Source: Chaetoceros tenuissimus
Lineage: Eukaryota > Bacillariophyta > Thalassiosirophyceae > Chaetocerotales > Chaetocerotaceae
Direction: 5' to 3'
Assembly (NCBI GenBank): GCA_021927905.1
Contig: BLLK01000047.1
Coordinates: forward strand, 1,178,001 to 1,242,000
Length of the DNA stretch: 64,000 nucleotides
Shown piece after piece: positions 43,631 through 53,400 of this stretch (its first letter is position 1; the number at the start of each line of letters is the position of its first letter). Below the pieces are notes generated by a model. It was not told the origin of the DNA and ran no database searches. It saw only the letters and a program-made list of their open reading frames with translations. A program made the translations under genes and the position numbers.

Positions 43631-44052
43631 GGGTTTTAGCAAAGCTTGTCCATTTCGTTGATTGATTTTGGTCACAGCATTGCCTCCTTGGCAATGAGTC
43701 ACGACCTGTGAGACTACATAGCATTAATATCCTAGACAAACTCTACAATAGCCAAAGACATTGGCAATGGATACAATGGCAATAGAGACATTGGCAATGG
43801 AGAAGTTGGCAATTGAGTTTGGGGATAGCAATGCTAGGTAGTTCTAGCTACCTATTGCAAGATATAGAATAGATAGCTAGAGTTAGATGAATAGTTTGGA
43901 ACTATTCAGATGGCGTCATTGGAAATGACGATTTGCTAGAGAGGGGATCCAATTCCCTCTCAAGAGGGGGCGTCGGCTACGCCCAAACATTAGGAAACTA
44001 ACATAGAGTAGAAAGCGAGCAATAAGTAGATGCGTTTAATTATAACATAATT
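43631..44052 (+). repeat. Split direct repeat Y, 3' terminal copy (422 bp)
   Basis: This is the terminal partner of 42943-43364. Just outside it lies 'ggttgaagtgttcgggtcttt', a dispersed motif that the insertion appears to have entered. Confidence 0.92.
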
Positions 44053-44177
44053 GGTTGAAGTGTTCGGGTCTTTAGACTAGAAGTCTTTCATCATAATCCC
44101 TTCCATTGAAGAGTTTTTCTTTCAAAGAAGGAGAGAAAGAGGGATTATTCCTCACCACGAAGAGATAAATCACAATC

Positions 44178-45362
44178 ATGGGAAAAGGAAGTAACAGAGG
44201 TAACAAACAAACCCAACGCAAAAATCTCACTAGAACCTTCCTTTTCTTGTTTTTTCTTTTGACTAGATTCTATCTTCAACATCTTCTGAGATTCCAGAGT
44301 GAGCCAGAGATTTAAGAGCAATCGAAAAAGGAAAGATTTCTTCTTGTCAAAGATCCTATGAGAGGGGGGTTGAACAATCAATTGATGGCGTTTACTGCAT
44401 ATGGTAAAATTGCTGCAGAAACAAATAGAACCCTCGTATTGCCAAAATTCACAGGAGGATTTCCCAAAGAAAAGATTTCTACACTAATTGAATTTGAAGA
44501 TGTCTTTCAGCTGGACTCTGAACAGAACAACCATGTCACGTTGCCATCCAAACGATTCCCTTCTACTCTTATCCGCCATAGTGATACTTCTATCCCCCCT
44601 AATATCCGTGGTTTCTATCTTGATAAAAAAAAATTATCCAGTTTCATAGCATCAAGAAGCAATGATACTGTTGTGGCGGTCAGTGTACCTGATCAACCAA
44701 TGAATGAAAGGCTATTATCCAAGATTTATGCCTCATTTAAACCAACCACATTCCTAATGAATGCAATTATCAATGTCATGGCAAAGTATTTAAGTCCCAT
44801 GGAACTAGAACAAAATAGATGGGAATCTGCCATGGTAATTCATCTACGCATTGAAACAGACTGGTTAGCTTATTCGCTGAGAAAAAAATGTCCTGGACAA
44901 TATTACATATCTCTTTCTAAAATCCAAGAACGTCTTGAACGGTTCACTCCCAAAATCAAAGATCAACCCATAAAGACAATCATTCTCTCATTCGCTTCTG
45001 AGGCATTGCCACAAGGTGCCAAGAATTTAAGGACTGGATGGCCGCATGGATACAATATTATTACAACAAATGACATATTGAATGAACTCAACAAAAACAC
45101 GAGTAAGAAACCTATTAATTACTTGATGCAAAGTCTAGCACTTGGGCATATTGCATACAGATCTAATATATTCATCGGAAATTGGTACTCCTCTTTTTCA
45201 CGGCAACTCATTTTATCTCGAGAAGAGTCAGAACAAGGCAAGTCCTTTATATACAACAATGATGAAATAGAAGATATGACTGAACATGGTCACAAGAAAA
45301 GTTATGAACCTGCACTAAACAAAGCTTTCTGTGACATTGAAGGTGTTGCAGACACATATTAG
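44178..45362 (+). pseudogene. Protein O-fucosyltransferase-like gene with one in-frame stop
   Basis: An ATG at 44178 starts MGKGSNRGNKQTQRKNLTRT, then a signal anchor (FLFLFFLLTRFYL). The frame hits TAA at 44313-44315. The same frame then continues, open to 45362, with ERFLLVKDPMRGGLNNQLMA, the usual start of O-fucosyltransferase catalytic domains (GGLNNQ). Further marks are VIHLRIETDWLAYS, like the HLRxExD box of that family, and IFIGNWYSSFSRQLIL near the end. The catalytic part is complete, so only the membrane leader is separated from it. An ATG at 44358 could start a leaderless protein. The stop may be a recent nonsense mutation, lie in an unrecognised intron, or be a sequence error. Confidence 0.72.
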
Positions 45363-45461
45363 TTTGTATAATTCAGTAATAATTGTTTGCGTTCTAATTC
45401 ACTCGGATAAACCAGTAATCATATTTTCTCTTTCTTTTTCTTCTTACACTATTTTACAAAG

Positions 45462-45780
45462 TGACGAAACACAGTCTAGATATTCGAAAATGATAAGGAG
45501 AAAGAGCTTACTTAGTGAAGAAAGAAGTATGCCGAAGGGGCCTGCGTACACTTCCCATTGGAAAGACTTTTCGAAATATGAACGAGAAGCGGCAAAAGCA
45601 TTGGGTTTTACAAAGAAAATGTGGGATAAAGGTGCATGGCCTGGAGGATTGGACTCAAAGTATTGGAATATGCTGGAGACAGGGGAACAGGCTGCTCTTG
45701 AAAGGTTAGGATACTTGCAAAGTAAGTGGGATATTACAATAACTAATGATGGAATGAACAAAAGAATTTTCCAAGAATAG
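45462..45780 (+). pseudogene. Orphan C-terminal exon with the Trp/Leu-Gly module
   Basis: After an acceptor-like 'ttacaaag' the frame reads SDETQSRYSKMIRRKSLLSE, then HWKDFSKYEREAAKALGFTK, WDKGAWPGGLDSKYWNMLE, and ends ERLGYLQSKWD before a short tail. It is almost the same as the last exon of the gene at 49510-52072, including part of the preceding intron. No donor in the right phase is visible at the end of the fucosyltransferase-like ORF, so it may be a captured exon without a gene. A splice I cannot see remains possible. Confidence 0.6.
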
Positions 45781-45873
45781 TCATAGTCAAAGTTATAGCT
45801 TTAAGTTTCTTTTCTTCTTGACAAGTAAGCAAGCAATAACATCCCCATGTATGTTATAAGAGTTCATTTTTCT

Positions 45874-46655
45874 CTAAGAAAAATCAATGCTCTTCACAAG
45901 ATCTTCCGTATCTAATTTGAGAAAATTTGCAATTTTATTCTTAGCAATGAGAGAGAGCTGTAGTGCGCATTCCTCACCAGTGTACTGCTGAAAGGAGCAA
46001 GAAACAATCTTATGTCCAGACGATTTCTTATTATACATCATGGTATCATCAATGCAAAAGGCAGAAAAAATACTCATGCCTTTGGTTTGTTGGATATCAT
46101 CATAAATGGCGCAGCCCCACATTTCTTCATATAAGATCTTGTCTAGGGGCTTAGACTCTTTGGGAAGGTGGATTTTTGGATCGTATTTACCACTATCTTT
46201 TGGTGTACCTTTGGGGAGAATATGAGTATGGTCAGTGGAAGTGATGGGACCATGATTCACAATGATATATGCTTTTGTTTTCAATGTTCTCTTCATGGCA
46301 TCCTCCAACATCGTGGAGTTGAAGTGGCATGTATGTCCATGCCAGTTCTCATAGAATCGGTGGTAATCAGATGGCATTTCATTTGCTGCAGACATCTCAT
46401 CGTCATATGCTGGTCCGTGGAAACTTGAAAAAGATCTAGATAATCCTGCAGCCTTGACCCACATCTCTTTTGCCAATTCACAATTGGGGATATGCTCCAA
46501 AACATGCCAATAGGTGTTTCCTCTAATTGTGCGCTCGCTCATCATCTTCAATGCCTCGAGACTGAGGATAAGAATATCTGCCTTTTCACATTCAATACCC
46601 ACTTGAACCTCAGATATTACGATTTCTGTACTTGGATTTACGTTTGCACTTGGAC
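45874..46655 (-). CDS. Unrecognised protein, 3' exon or partial gene (about 260 aa)
   Basis: The minus-strand frame is open from about 46655 to the TGA at 45874, and no ATG with good context is seen at its start. An upstream exon is therefore likely missing or unseen. Recognisable text includes WHVLEHIPNCELAKEMWVKA, SFSSFHGPAYDDEM, RFYENWHGHTCHFNSTMLED, IIVNHGPITSTDHTHILPKG and ILYEEMWGCAIYDDIQQTKG. I do not recognise the family. His/Cys/Asp residues are frequent, which could suit a metal or hydrolase site, but that is a guess. Truncated copies of its C-terminus lie at 47040-47275 and 52500-52860, so it belongs to a small, shuffled family. Confidence 0.5.
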
Positions 46656-46660
46656 ATCAT

Positions 46661-47039
46661 GAGATATTGGAGTGAATTGAAGTGTTCCCTTTCCCCATCG
46701 GCGAGAGCAGATAGCTAACCTTCTTTCTAACAGACTATGATATCTCGAGTAAACTTGGCGGCACGCTAAAGTATTTTTCCAAGTTATGATGCAAATGAAA
46801 CTCAAGCTTCCGTACCATGGATGACACCGTACGAAATAATGATGCTCAGAGTTTTCTTGTTCAGTAGCCTAATCTACCGAAAGAAAGGGGCTATAGCCAC
46901 TTTCTCGAGGAGGTTCTAGGCACTAGACGCCAGATTGTCAGGTCTGAAACAGAGAAGGTTTATTTTTAAACATTACTAAATATTTATTAACATTGTTCAA
47001 AACATTCCAATGAGGACAATTGTCATGATAATCTGTTCA
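46661..47039. other. Non-coding stretch with a recurring 'ctcgaggaggttcta' motif
   Basis: Bases 46905-46960 share 'tctcgaggaggttctaggcactagacgccagattgtcagg' in pieces with 7848-7905, 23452-23470 and 61370-61385. Nothing else is recognised. Confidence 0.4.
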
Positions 47040-47275
47040 ATCCATTATAGAAAGAGGATTCATATTTCTCCAAGGAAAGTCAATGCTCTTCACAAGATCT
47101 TCCGTATCTAATTTGAGAAAATCTGCAATAGTATTCTTAGCAACGAGAAAGAGAGCTGTAGTGCGCATTCCTCACCAGTGTACTGCTGAAAAAATCTTAT
47201 GTTCAGACGATTTCTTATCGTAAATAATGGTATCATGAATGCAAAGGGCAGAAAAATACTCATGCCTTTGATTCG
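47040..47275 (-). pseudogene. C-terminal fragment of the unrecognised 45874 family, copy 2
   Basis: It matches about 45870-46085 with small deletions, such as the loss of bases near 47190, and a 'taa' in place of a 'cat' codon. It lies directly behind the PC-esterase gene and has no start. Confidence 0.65.
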
Positions 47276-47305
47276 TAGGCTTGAGGTGTAGTTATCACAT
47301 TCTTC

Positions 47306-48697
47306 CTATGTGTCACTGTAGTAAAGCCTATGGTATAGCATACGGCTCCAGTATTCGAGGGGGCCAGGTAGGCAAAAGTGACACCCGTCAAAGGTTGAAT
47401 CCCCTCTTGCTAACATCATTGGTGAGGTGTCTAGAATGTGGAATCGGCGAGTTGAGTTATTTTGAAGGAATACCTCGAATGCGATAAGATTCTGTATCGG
47501 TTGTTCAGGTCTTGATCCACCAAATTTTGACCACTTTTCTCGCATTGAAGGTTCAACTCTTCCAGCCTTGGATGATTCCGTATCCCAGTCGCCGGCACCT
47601 CGAATATAATGTCGAACGCTTGTCGTTCGAAAGAATTTGTTGCTATCAGCAATATTGCCGAAAGAAAATGTCAACACCTTCTCCAATTTTTTTCTGTAAA
47701 GTGCAGTCCAATTCGAACCTATCTTGAATCCGACATGATGTCCAATATTGAAAACGACGACGTCTCGCTCTTCCGTTTGATCAAATGCTTTGTCTCTAAT
47801 GTCTTCAACACCATTGTGCACCTGAAGATATCTAACTTTTTCACTGGCGTCCTCCGGTGACATTCCGAGTACGTGGATAAGTTCACATCGCATGGATTGA
47901 CTCCACTGTCTAGTAAGACTGTCTCCAACGAGGTAAATCTTCCTATTATGAAGAGCTTCTCCAACCTGTTTTGCGTACAAATTGCGATCTTTAAATAGTA
48001 AGACACGATATTGCGGCAGTTTTGATTGCCACATCCAAGGATCGTCACCGGAAAGAATTCCGGGGCTGTTTGAAATTGCCTTTGCGGCCATCGAGTTGTA
48101 TCTGCTCAGTTTTGCTGTGTCATTGGAATTTTTCCATGCATCTGGATCATGACAATTTCCCTGACGTTCTTGATCAAGACAATGTAAATGTTCCTTTGAA
48201 GGGCTATTAGCTCGAGCGTCGGGTCTGTAAATCCACTCTCCAGCTTTTTCGGCAGGGAATTCTGAATTGTGGATGGTGGTGTAAAATTCCAATTCACTGA
48301 TTTTTTCAGAATTAGTGTCTTCATCTACCAAAATCGGATCTATCTTTTCCAACTTGAGGTGAATTTTGAGGGGTGCTTTGTTTACTTCCTTCTTTAGTTC
48401 AGGTTGTATTTTTCGATCTAGTTCTGGTAGGTCTGCGCTTTTCTCTGCATCATCACGATTACTATTTGAAGTTGTACTTGTATTTCCCTCCCTTTGTATT
48501 TCTTGATGATCTATCTTCATCTTAAATCTCCCCTGGCCACCAACGTTGAAAACAAATATGAGCGCGGCTACAACAAGGAAGATACTTCTTCCTTTCGATC
48601 GACCTGCAACACTTGTTCTTGCTGAACTTTGAATCTTGTTGTTGGCTTGTCTCTCATGTTGAGGATTGATAAAAATGTGTCTATTAGTTAATATCAT
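47306..48697 (-). CDS. PC-esterase / trichome-birefringence-like (SGNH) protein, 463 aa
   Basis: The ATG at 48697 is chosen; the frame upstream only offers a GTG. A basic N-terminus and an anchor (SIFLVVAALIFVF) indicate a Golgi type II protein, followed by a Glu/Lys-rich stem. The SGNH fold is shown by IYLVGDSLTRQW with the nucleophile Ser in GDS, by VVVFNIGHHVGF with an Asn/Gly/His block, and by FRTTSVRHYIRGAGDWDT. The Asp-x-x-His box is DGCHFCLPGPLEYWSRML near the C-terminus. This set is that of the PC-esterase family, which includes plant TBL polysaccharide O-acetyltransferases and Cas1-type sialic acid acetyltransferases. An O-acetyltransferase acting on a glycan is therefore likely. There is no intron. 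It is head-to-head with the gene at 49510. Confidence 0.85.
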   Translation of the reverse strand: MILTNRHIFINPQHERQANNKIQSSARTSVAGRSKGRSIFLVVAALIFVFNVGGQGRFKMKIDHQEIQREGNTSTTSNSNRDDAEKSADLPELDRKIQPELKKEVNKAPLKIHLKLEKIDPILVDEDTNSEKISELEFYTTIHNSEFPAEKAGEWIYRPDARANSPSKEHLHCLDQERQGNCHDPDAWKNSNDTAKLSRYNSMAAKAISNSPGILSGDDPWMWQSKLPQYRVLLFKDRNLYAKQVGEALHNRKIYLVGDSLTRQWSQSMRCELIHVLGMSPEDASEKVRYLQVHNGVEDIRDKAFDQTEERDVVVFNIGHHVGFKIGSNWTALYRKKLEKVLTFSFGNIADSNKFFRTTSVRHYIRGAGDWDTESSKAGRVEPSMREKWSKFGGSRPEQPIQNLIAFEVFLQNNSTRRFHILDTSPMMLARGDSTFDGCHFCLPGPLEYWSRMLYHRLYYSDT

Positions 48698-48989
48698 CCT
48701 AGTTCTATCCTTCCTTGGCACTGATTCCAGGGAGAAACAAAAGGGGAAAAAGCTAACTCTATTTTTCTTTTCTAGGAAAAGACTAGGATTTTTAGGAAAA
48801 ACCTGGTTTAATGTGAGTGGAGAGGAAGGGGGGAATGGCTCTTCTTTCCTTTCTTAGAACTCAAGAACTCAATCTCTCCATATCCGATCAGGAGAAGGGG
48901 AGAGGAAGGAAGGAAGGAAGGATTGGGATTCTAAGCAGTCGTGGAGAGAAAAAGAGCTGAAGAAGTCTCTCTGAACGGGAAAAGGAAAT

Positions 48990-49310
48990 GTTCGGGTCTG
49001 TAAAAAACTCTCTCAGGTTGAAGTTTTCCGGTCTTTAATTTTTTTCCCCTGTCTTTAATTTCCCCCCTGTCTTTAATTTTTCCCCCTGACTTTAATTTCC
49101 CCCCTCTGTCTTGGAAGAGGTTGAAGTGTTCCGGTCTTTAAATTTCGCTCTAGGAAGTTCGGGTCATTAGACTAAAAAGGTCTCACGAAGAACTGAAGTG
49201 TTAACAACTGATCAGTCGTAGGAAATTTCTAGACCCTTCCATTTTTCGGAACTTCCCAAAATTCACCATCCTTTTCAACAAAATATTCAGCAATCCCCCG
49301 AGGGAACCGA
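48990..49310. repeat. Dispersed repeat with 'ccctgtctttaatttt' tandem units, second copy
   Basis: It shows the same unit order as 34480-34870: motif 'gttgaagttttccggtcttt', four to five short 'cccctgtctttaattt' units, 'cttggaagaggttgaagtgttccgg', then 'gttcgggtcattagactaaaaagg' and 'ctgatcagtcgtaggaaatt'. It lies in the shared upstream region of two divergent genes. Confidence 0.85.
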
Positions 49311-49509
49311 GGGTGTTCGGTGGTAATTTTGATTCCGAAAGACATTTTCTGGGAGAATCTCTATTCAACAGAGACTAAACAACTAGGCAGGAGAATGATT
49401 AACTCCTAACTTCTGACTGTGAAATTTCTGGTGCCACGAAAAGAAAGGGCTGTAATCTAAAAACATGTTTCCTGAAGTCCTCAAATAAAGCCTATATCTT
49501 ACTTTCATC

Positions 49510-52072
49510 ATGACCAACTGTCTATCTAGACTAATTATAACCACTCTTCTCTATTGCATCAGCGTCCTTTCCTTTTTTCACAACAAAATCACTCAAGAAG
49601 AGTATGATACGAGGAAAGCGATCATGAGCCAACTGAAGAAAAGCTTTAAGTCTAGCTACTATGTAAAAGAGAATAATCGCACCAATTCAAAAGTCGTGAT
49701 CGAATCAGTCAAGTCATATCAGACTACTCGAAAATTAAACCAAGATGGAATGGAAGCAGATGATGAGCTTGCAAAATCCCAAAAGATCATCGGGAGCGCA
49801 GTAAAAAAATACATTCCAAACAATTTCAAAGACACAGATCAAAACAAAGATGGTACGGATATTGACTCTCTCTGTGCATTACTATTCTTTGGTCTGGGAA
49901 GGAGTTTCAAAGAGAAAGCCTTTCCAAGTATAATTAAGTATTTGCTGCATGTAAACCCTTCCTGTAAAGTTTTTGTGCATACATATGATGTAGCGAACGA
50001 AAAGGGGACCCATATCAATGAAAGGGAGCTTTCACTCCTAACTAATGACGCTTCAAGCATCATCTTCGAAACTGAGGAAGAATTTCGTTCCCAACATAAT
50101 TTGACTCTTTTCCACAAATACTTCCCAACAAATGTCAATAGTAATAATTGGAAATTTCCAACAAGTATAGACAACATGATACGCCAATGGCACTCGATTG
50201 AAAAGGCTTGGAAGTTGATGTTAAATTTCGAGAATAAGCGTCAGCTAAAGTTTCTTCGTGTTGGCTTCTTCCGCCCTGATGTCATCTATACACATCCCAT
50301 TTCAATTGTAGATCAAAGTGAACCTGCAGTAATTCCGTCTATGATGTATTTCTCTCAACAGAATGGATGGAATGGACTTAATGATCGGATGTTTTATGGA
50401 ACTCGCAAATACGGTGAAGTTTGGGCAACACAGCGTTTTTGTAACATTGACAATTACATTCAATGGCAGCAAAGCGAAATAAGCCATATCCGACATGATT
50501 TGAGAGGTCTGCATTCAGAGGATTTCATGAAATATGTTTTGACAACGAAAGGACGTCTTCCATTAGAGATAAAAAATATCTGTTTTAAACGCGTTCGTTC
50601 CAATGGCGATGTACTTCATTGTGACTGCAGATATTTGGAAACAAATAATGGTAATGAATATGGCAAGACAGAGGTAGATCTTCGATTGAATACTGCCCCC
50701 AGAGTAATTGTTCTTGGAATGCAAAGATCTGGAACATCCCTACTTGCAGGTTTGCTATCTCATACCTTTTCATGGAATGTACCAGGACAAGTATATCATA
50801 GTAGCAAATGCAACAATGTCAGATGTCGAAGTTCTTATCAGAATTTTCATGTTGTACAGCAGAACGAAGAATGGTTGAATTCTCAAAATGTTAGCTGGGA
50901 TAATATTAAGAGTGACAATGACCAGCTTGTAGCGCGGACTTTTGACGCGAATCTAGCTACAAAAATCGGTATACATGGTCAGAAGGCATTGGATTTGTAC
51001 AATAATGGTGCATACACCCCATGGCTAATGAATGATCCACGACTGTGCTTCACTCTTGGTGCATGGATACCCTTACTCGAGTCAGAGTTCTACCCACCGC
51101 CCGTTATATTCATGTATCGCAACCCTCTTGAAATAGGATTGATTCGTCAAGCAGAAGCACAGCACACCATATCATTGCTGGAAAGCTTCTATTTGTGGAT
51201 ACTTTACAACAGAGAAGCAATCAGGCTTACTCAAGACATTGATATTTGTCGAATAGCAACAAGGTTAGAAATTTCTATTCCAGTCAATTCTATTTTTTTT
51301 TATGCATTTCATTTTTCACTTCATCTGTAAAGTCATGATATTCTTTTTAGGAAACCAGAGCAAGAGCTATTTAGACTTCAAGATGAGTTGATGAGATGTG
51401 GGTTGCATCCTCGTAGTTTTAAGCTGGATGAGATTACGAAGGAGCTTTTAGACAGGTCCTCTTCTGAACAATGGAATGTTTCACACAATTCGAGAGAAGA
51501 AGTAAATGGAGATGAAACATGTGACTTTATTCCGTTTCAAAATACAGGTGCTGCATCGAGTAACGCATCCATTGCAGCAATGGAGTCAAAAATGTATGAT
51601 ATAAGTATGAAAATATACTGCGACTTGAAGTCAAGCAAAGCATTCGAAAGAAGCTATTTGTGGCCAGATATGCCCCAAGTAATAAGGTATGAATTACTTC
51701 TTATAGCTTGATGTTAACCTATCGCCCTTCTTACACTGTTTACAAAGTGACGAAACACAGTATAGATATTCGAAAATGATAAGGAGAGAGAACTTAGTTA
51801 GTGCAGAAAGAAGTATGCAGAAGGGGCCTGCGTACAGTTCCCATTGGAAAGACTTATCGAAGTATGAACGAGAAGCTGCAAAAGCATTGGGTTTTACAAA
51901 GAAAATGTGGGATAAAGGTGCATGGCCTGGAGGATTGGACTCAAAATATTGGAATATGCTGGAGACGGGGGAACAGGCTGCTCTTGAAAGGTTAGGATAC
52001 TTGCAAAGTACATGGGATATTGCAATAACTAATGATGGAATGAACAAAAGAATTTTCCAAAAAGATTCATAG
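49510..52072 (+). CDS. Glycosyltransferase-like / sulfotransferase fusion (804 aa, 3 exons)
   Basis: Exons are 49510-51263, 51351-51686 and 51748-52072. The introns are 87 and 61 bases, GT-AG, both phase 2; the second join gives PDMPQVISDETQ. Residues about 5-23 form a signal anchor. The first domain (about 110-390) has DSLCALLFFGLGRSFKE, KFLRVGFFRPDVIYTHPI and NGLNDRMFYGTRKYGEVWAT. It looks like a diatom-type glycosyltransferase domain, although I cannot name the family. The second starts VIVLGMQRSGTSLLAGLL, the PAPS-binding P-loop of sulfotransferases (403-410), and runs through PPPVIFMYRNPLEIGLIR, the 3'-phosphate-binding strand. The last exon is the Trp/Leu-Gly module (HWKDLSKYEREAAKALGF). 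One protein would add a sugar and then sulfate in the Golgi. Confidence 0.8.
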
Positions 52073-52499
52073 TCAAAGTTATAGCTTTAAGTTTCTTTTC
52101 TTCTTGACAAGTAAGCAAGCAATAACATCCCCATTCATGATACAAGTATTAATTGGTACATGACTCTTCAGAAGTCTAATAAATAATAATCAACTATCAT
52201 CACCTAACAGTCCTAAAAATATCGTGGATAATTATGAAATGATATTCTTTGGTCTGGGCAAAAGTTTCAAGGCTACAAAGTATTTGCTCAGGCATTTATA
52301 TATTTCTTCCTGGTATACTGCAAACGAAAATGGTCAACAGAAAAGGAAGCTATTCCTTTCCCTGTCACGATATAGAGAGCATCTAACACTGCTAGAAAAC
52401 AAACAGAGAATACGTATTTTTAACCATTACTAAATATTTGTTAACATTGTTCAAAATCTTCAATTGTCATGATAATCTGTTCGATCTATTAGAAAGCCC
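52073..52499 (+). pseudogene. Remnant of the glycosyltransferase-like domain of the 49510 family
   Basis: Around 52224-52330 a frame reads EMIFFGLGKSFKATKYLLRH, matching the first domain of the neighbour upstream (LFFGLGRSFKEKAFPSIIKYLL). A shifted frame then gives YTANENGQQKRKLFLSLSRY. Large parts are deleted. Confidence 0.6.
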
Positions 52500-52860
52500 T
52501 TTCATTTTTCTCTAAGAAAATGCTCTTTACAAGATCTCCCGTATCTAATTTGAGAAAATCTGCAATAGTATTCTTACTATGAGAGAGAGCTGTAGTGCGC
52601 ATTTCTCACCAGTGTACTGCTGAAAGGAGCAAGAAACAATCTTATGTCCAGACGATTTCTTATCATACATCATGGTATCATGAATGCAAAAGGCAGAAAA
52701 AATGCTCATGCCTTTGGTTTGTTGGATATCATCATAAATGGCACAGCCCCACATTTCTTCATAAGATCTTGTCTAGCGGCTTAGACTCTTTGGGAGGTGG
52801 AGTTTTGGATCATATTTGCCACTATCTTTTGGTGTACCTTTGGGGCGAATATGGGTATGC
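52500..52860 (-). pseudogene. C-terminal fragment of the unrecognised 45874 family, copy 3
   Basis: The minus strand reads MWGCAIYDDIQQTKGMSIFS (52545-52754) with a shifted and deleted tail, like 45880-46210. The order of module exon followed by this fragment repeats the order at 45462-46210, so both were probably copied as one block. Confidence 0.7.
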
Positions 52861-53400
52861 GAACACTTTCTCTTTCCCATCGGAGAAGTATTTTTCTTAG
52901 GCATTCTTAAACTCTCTTTCTCTACATTGATTCATTTAGAATCCCAATCCTTCCCTTCTTCCTCCTCCCCCTTTCTCCTTATAGAATTTTCATGATGACC
53001 GAACAGCCCCCCTTTAGACTACAACAAAATCGCCGAGTTTGGGATGGACTGGGGGAGCGAATTGTCACTTTTTGGAAAATGGAGAATGACTAGCTAAGAA
53101 GAGAGAACTTTTCATGATGACCCGAACAGGCCTTAGAGGAGAGAGAGAGGGAAAGAAATTTACATCTTTTTAAAATGACCTGAGGGCCCTTTCCAAGACT
53201 GAAGTTCAAAAGTGATCAGTTTTGGATGGGCTGGCGGAATTGTCACTTTTTGGAAAATGGAGAAATGTCTCGGTTTCACCCGACTGCCTTAGAAGAGAGA
53301 GAACTTTTCATGATGACCCGAACAGGCCTTAGAGGAGAGAGAGGGAAAGAATTTTGAGATCTTTTTATTAAAATGACCCGAGGGCCCTTTCCAAGACTGG
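52861..53400. repeat. Twice-repeated 'gggctgggggaattgtcac' block
   Basis: Bases 53034-53195 and 53215-53400 are two imperfect copies of a block of about 170 bases that also occurs at 26447-26640. Each ends 'gatgacccgaacaggccttag' and 'cccgagggccctttccaagac'. No gene is seen. Confidence 0.75.

Larger units (their letters stand above)
37078..44052 (+). mobile_element. Non-coding element with split direct repeats (non-autonomous tyrosine-recombinase type)
   Basis: The order on the plus strand is repeat X (203 bp, 37078-37280), 5.7 kb of internal sequence, repeat Y (422 bp, 42943-43364), X again (43363-43565, two-base overlap), a 65-bp spacer, and Y again (43631-44052). This X-internal-Y-X-spacer-Y plan is the same as in the coding element at 9439-16685. 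Both repeat pairs look identical by eye. The internal part holds tandem arrays and no credible protein gene. TOC1 of Chlamydomonas, a non-coding split-repeat element with internal tandem repeats, is the closest known parallel. Its movement would need a recombinase and RT supplied in trans. Confidence 0.82.

Noticed and set aside
45331-45461. Coding reading through the region between the fucosyltransferase-like ORF and the module exon
   Set aside because: It is hydrophobic, T-rich and ends in a splice-acceptor-like 'ttacaaag', so intron or flank is more likely than protein.
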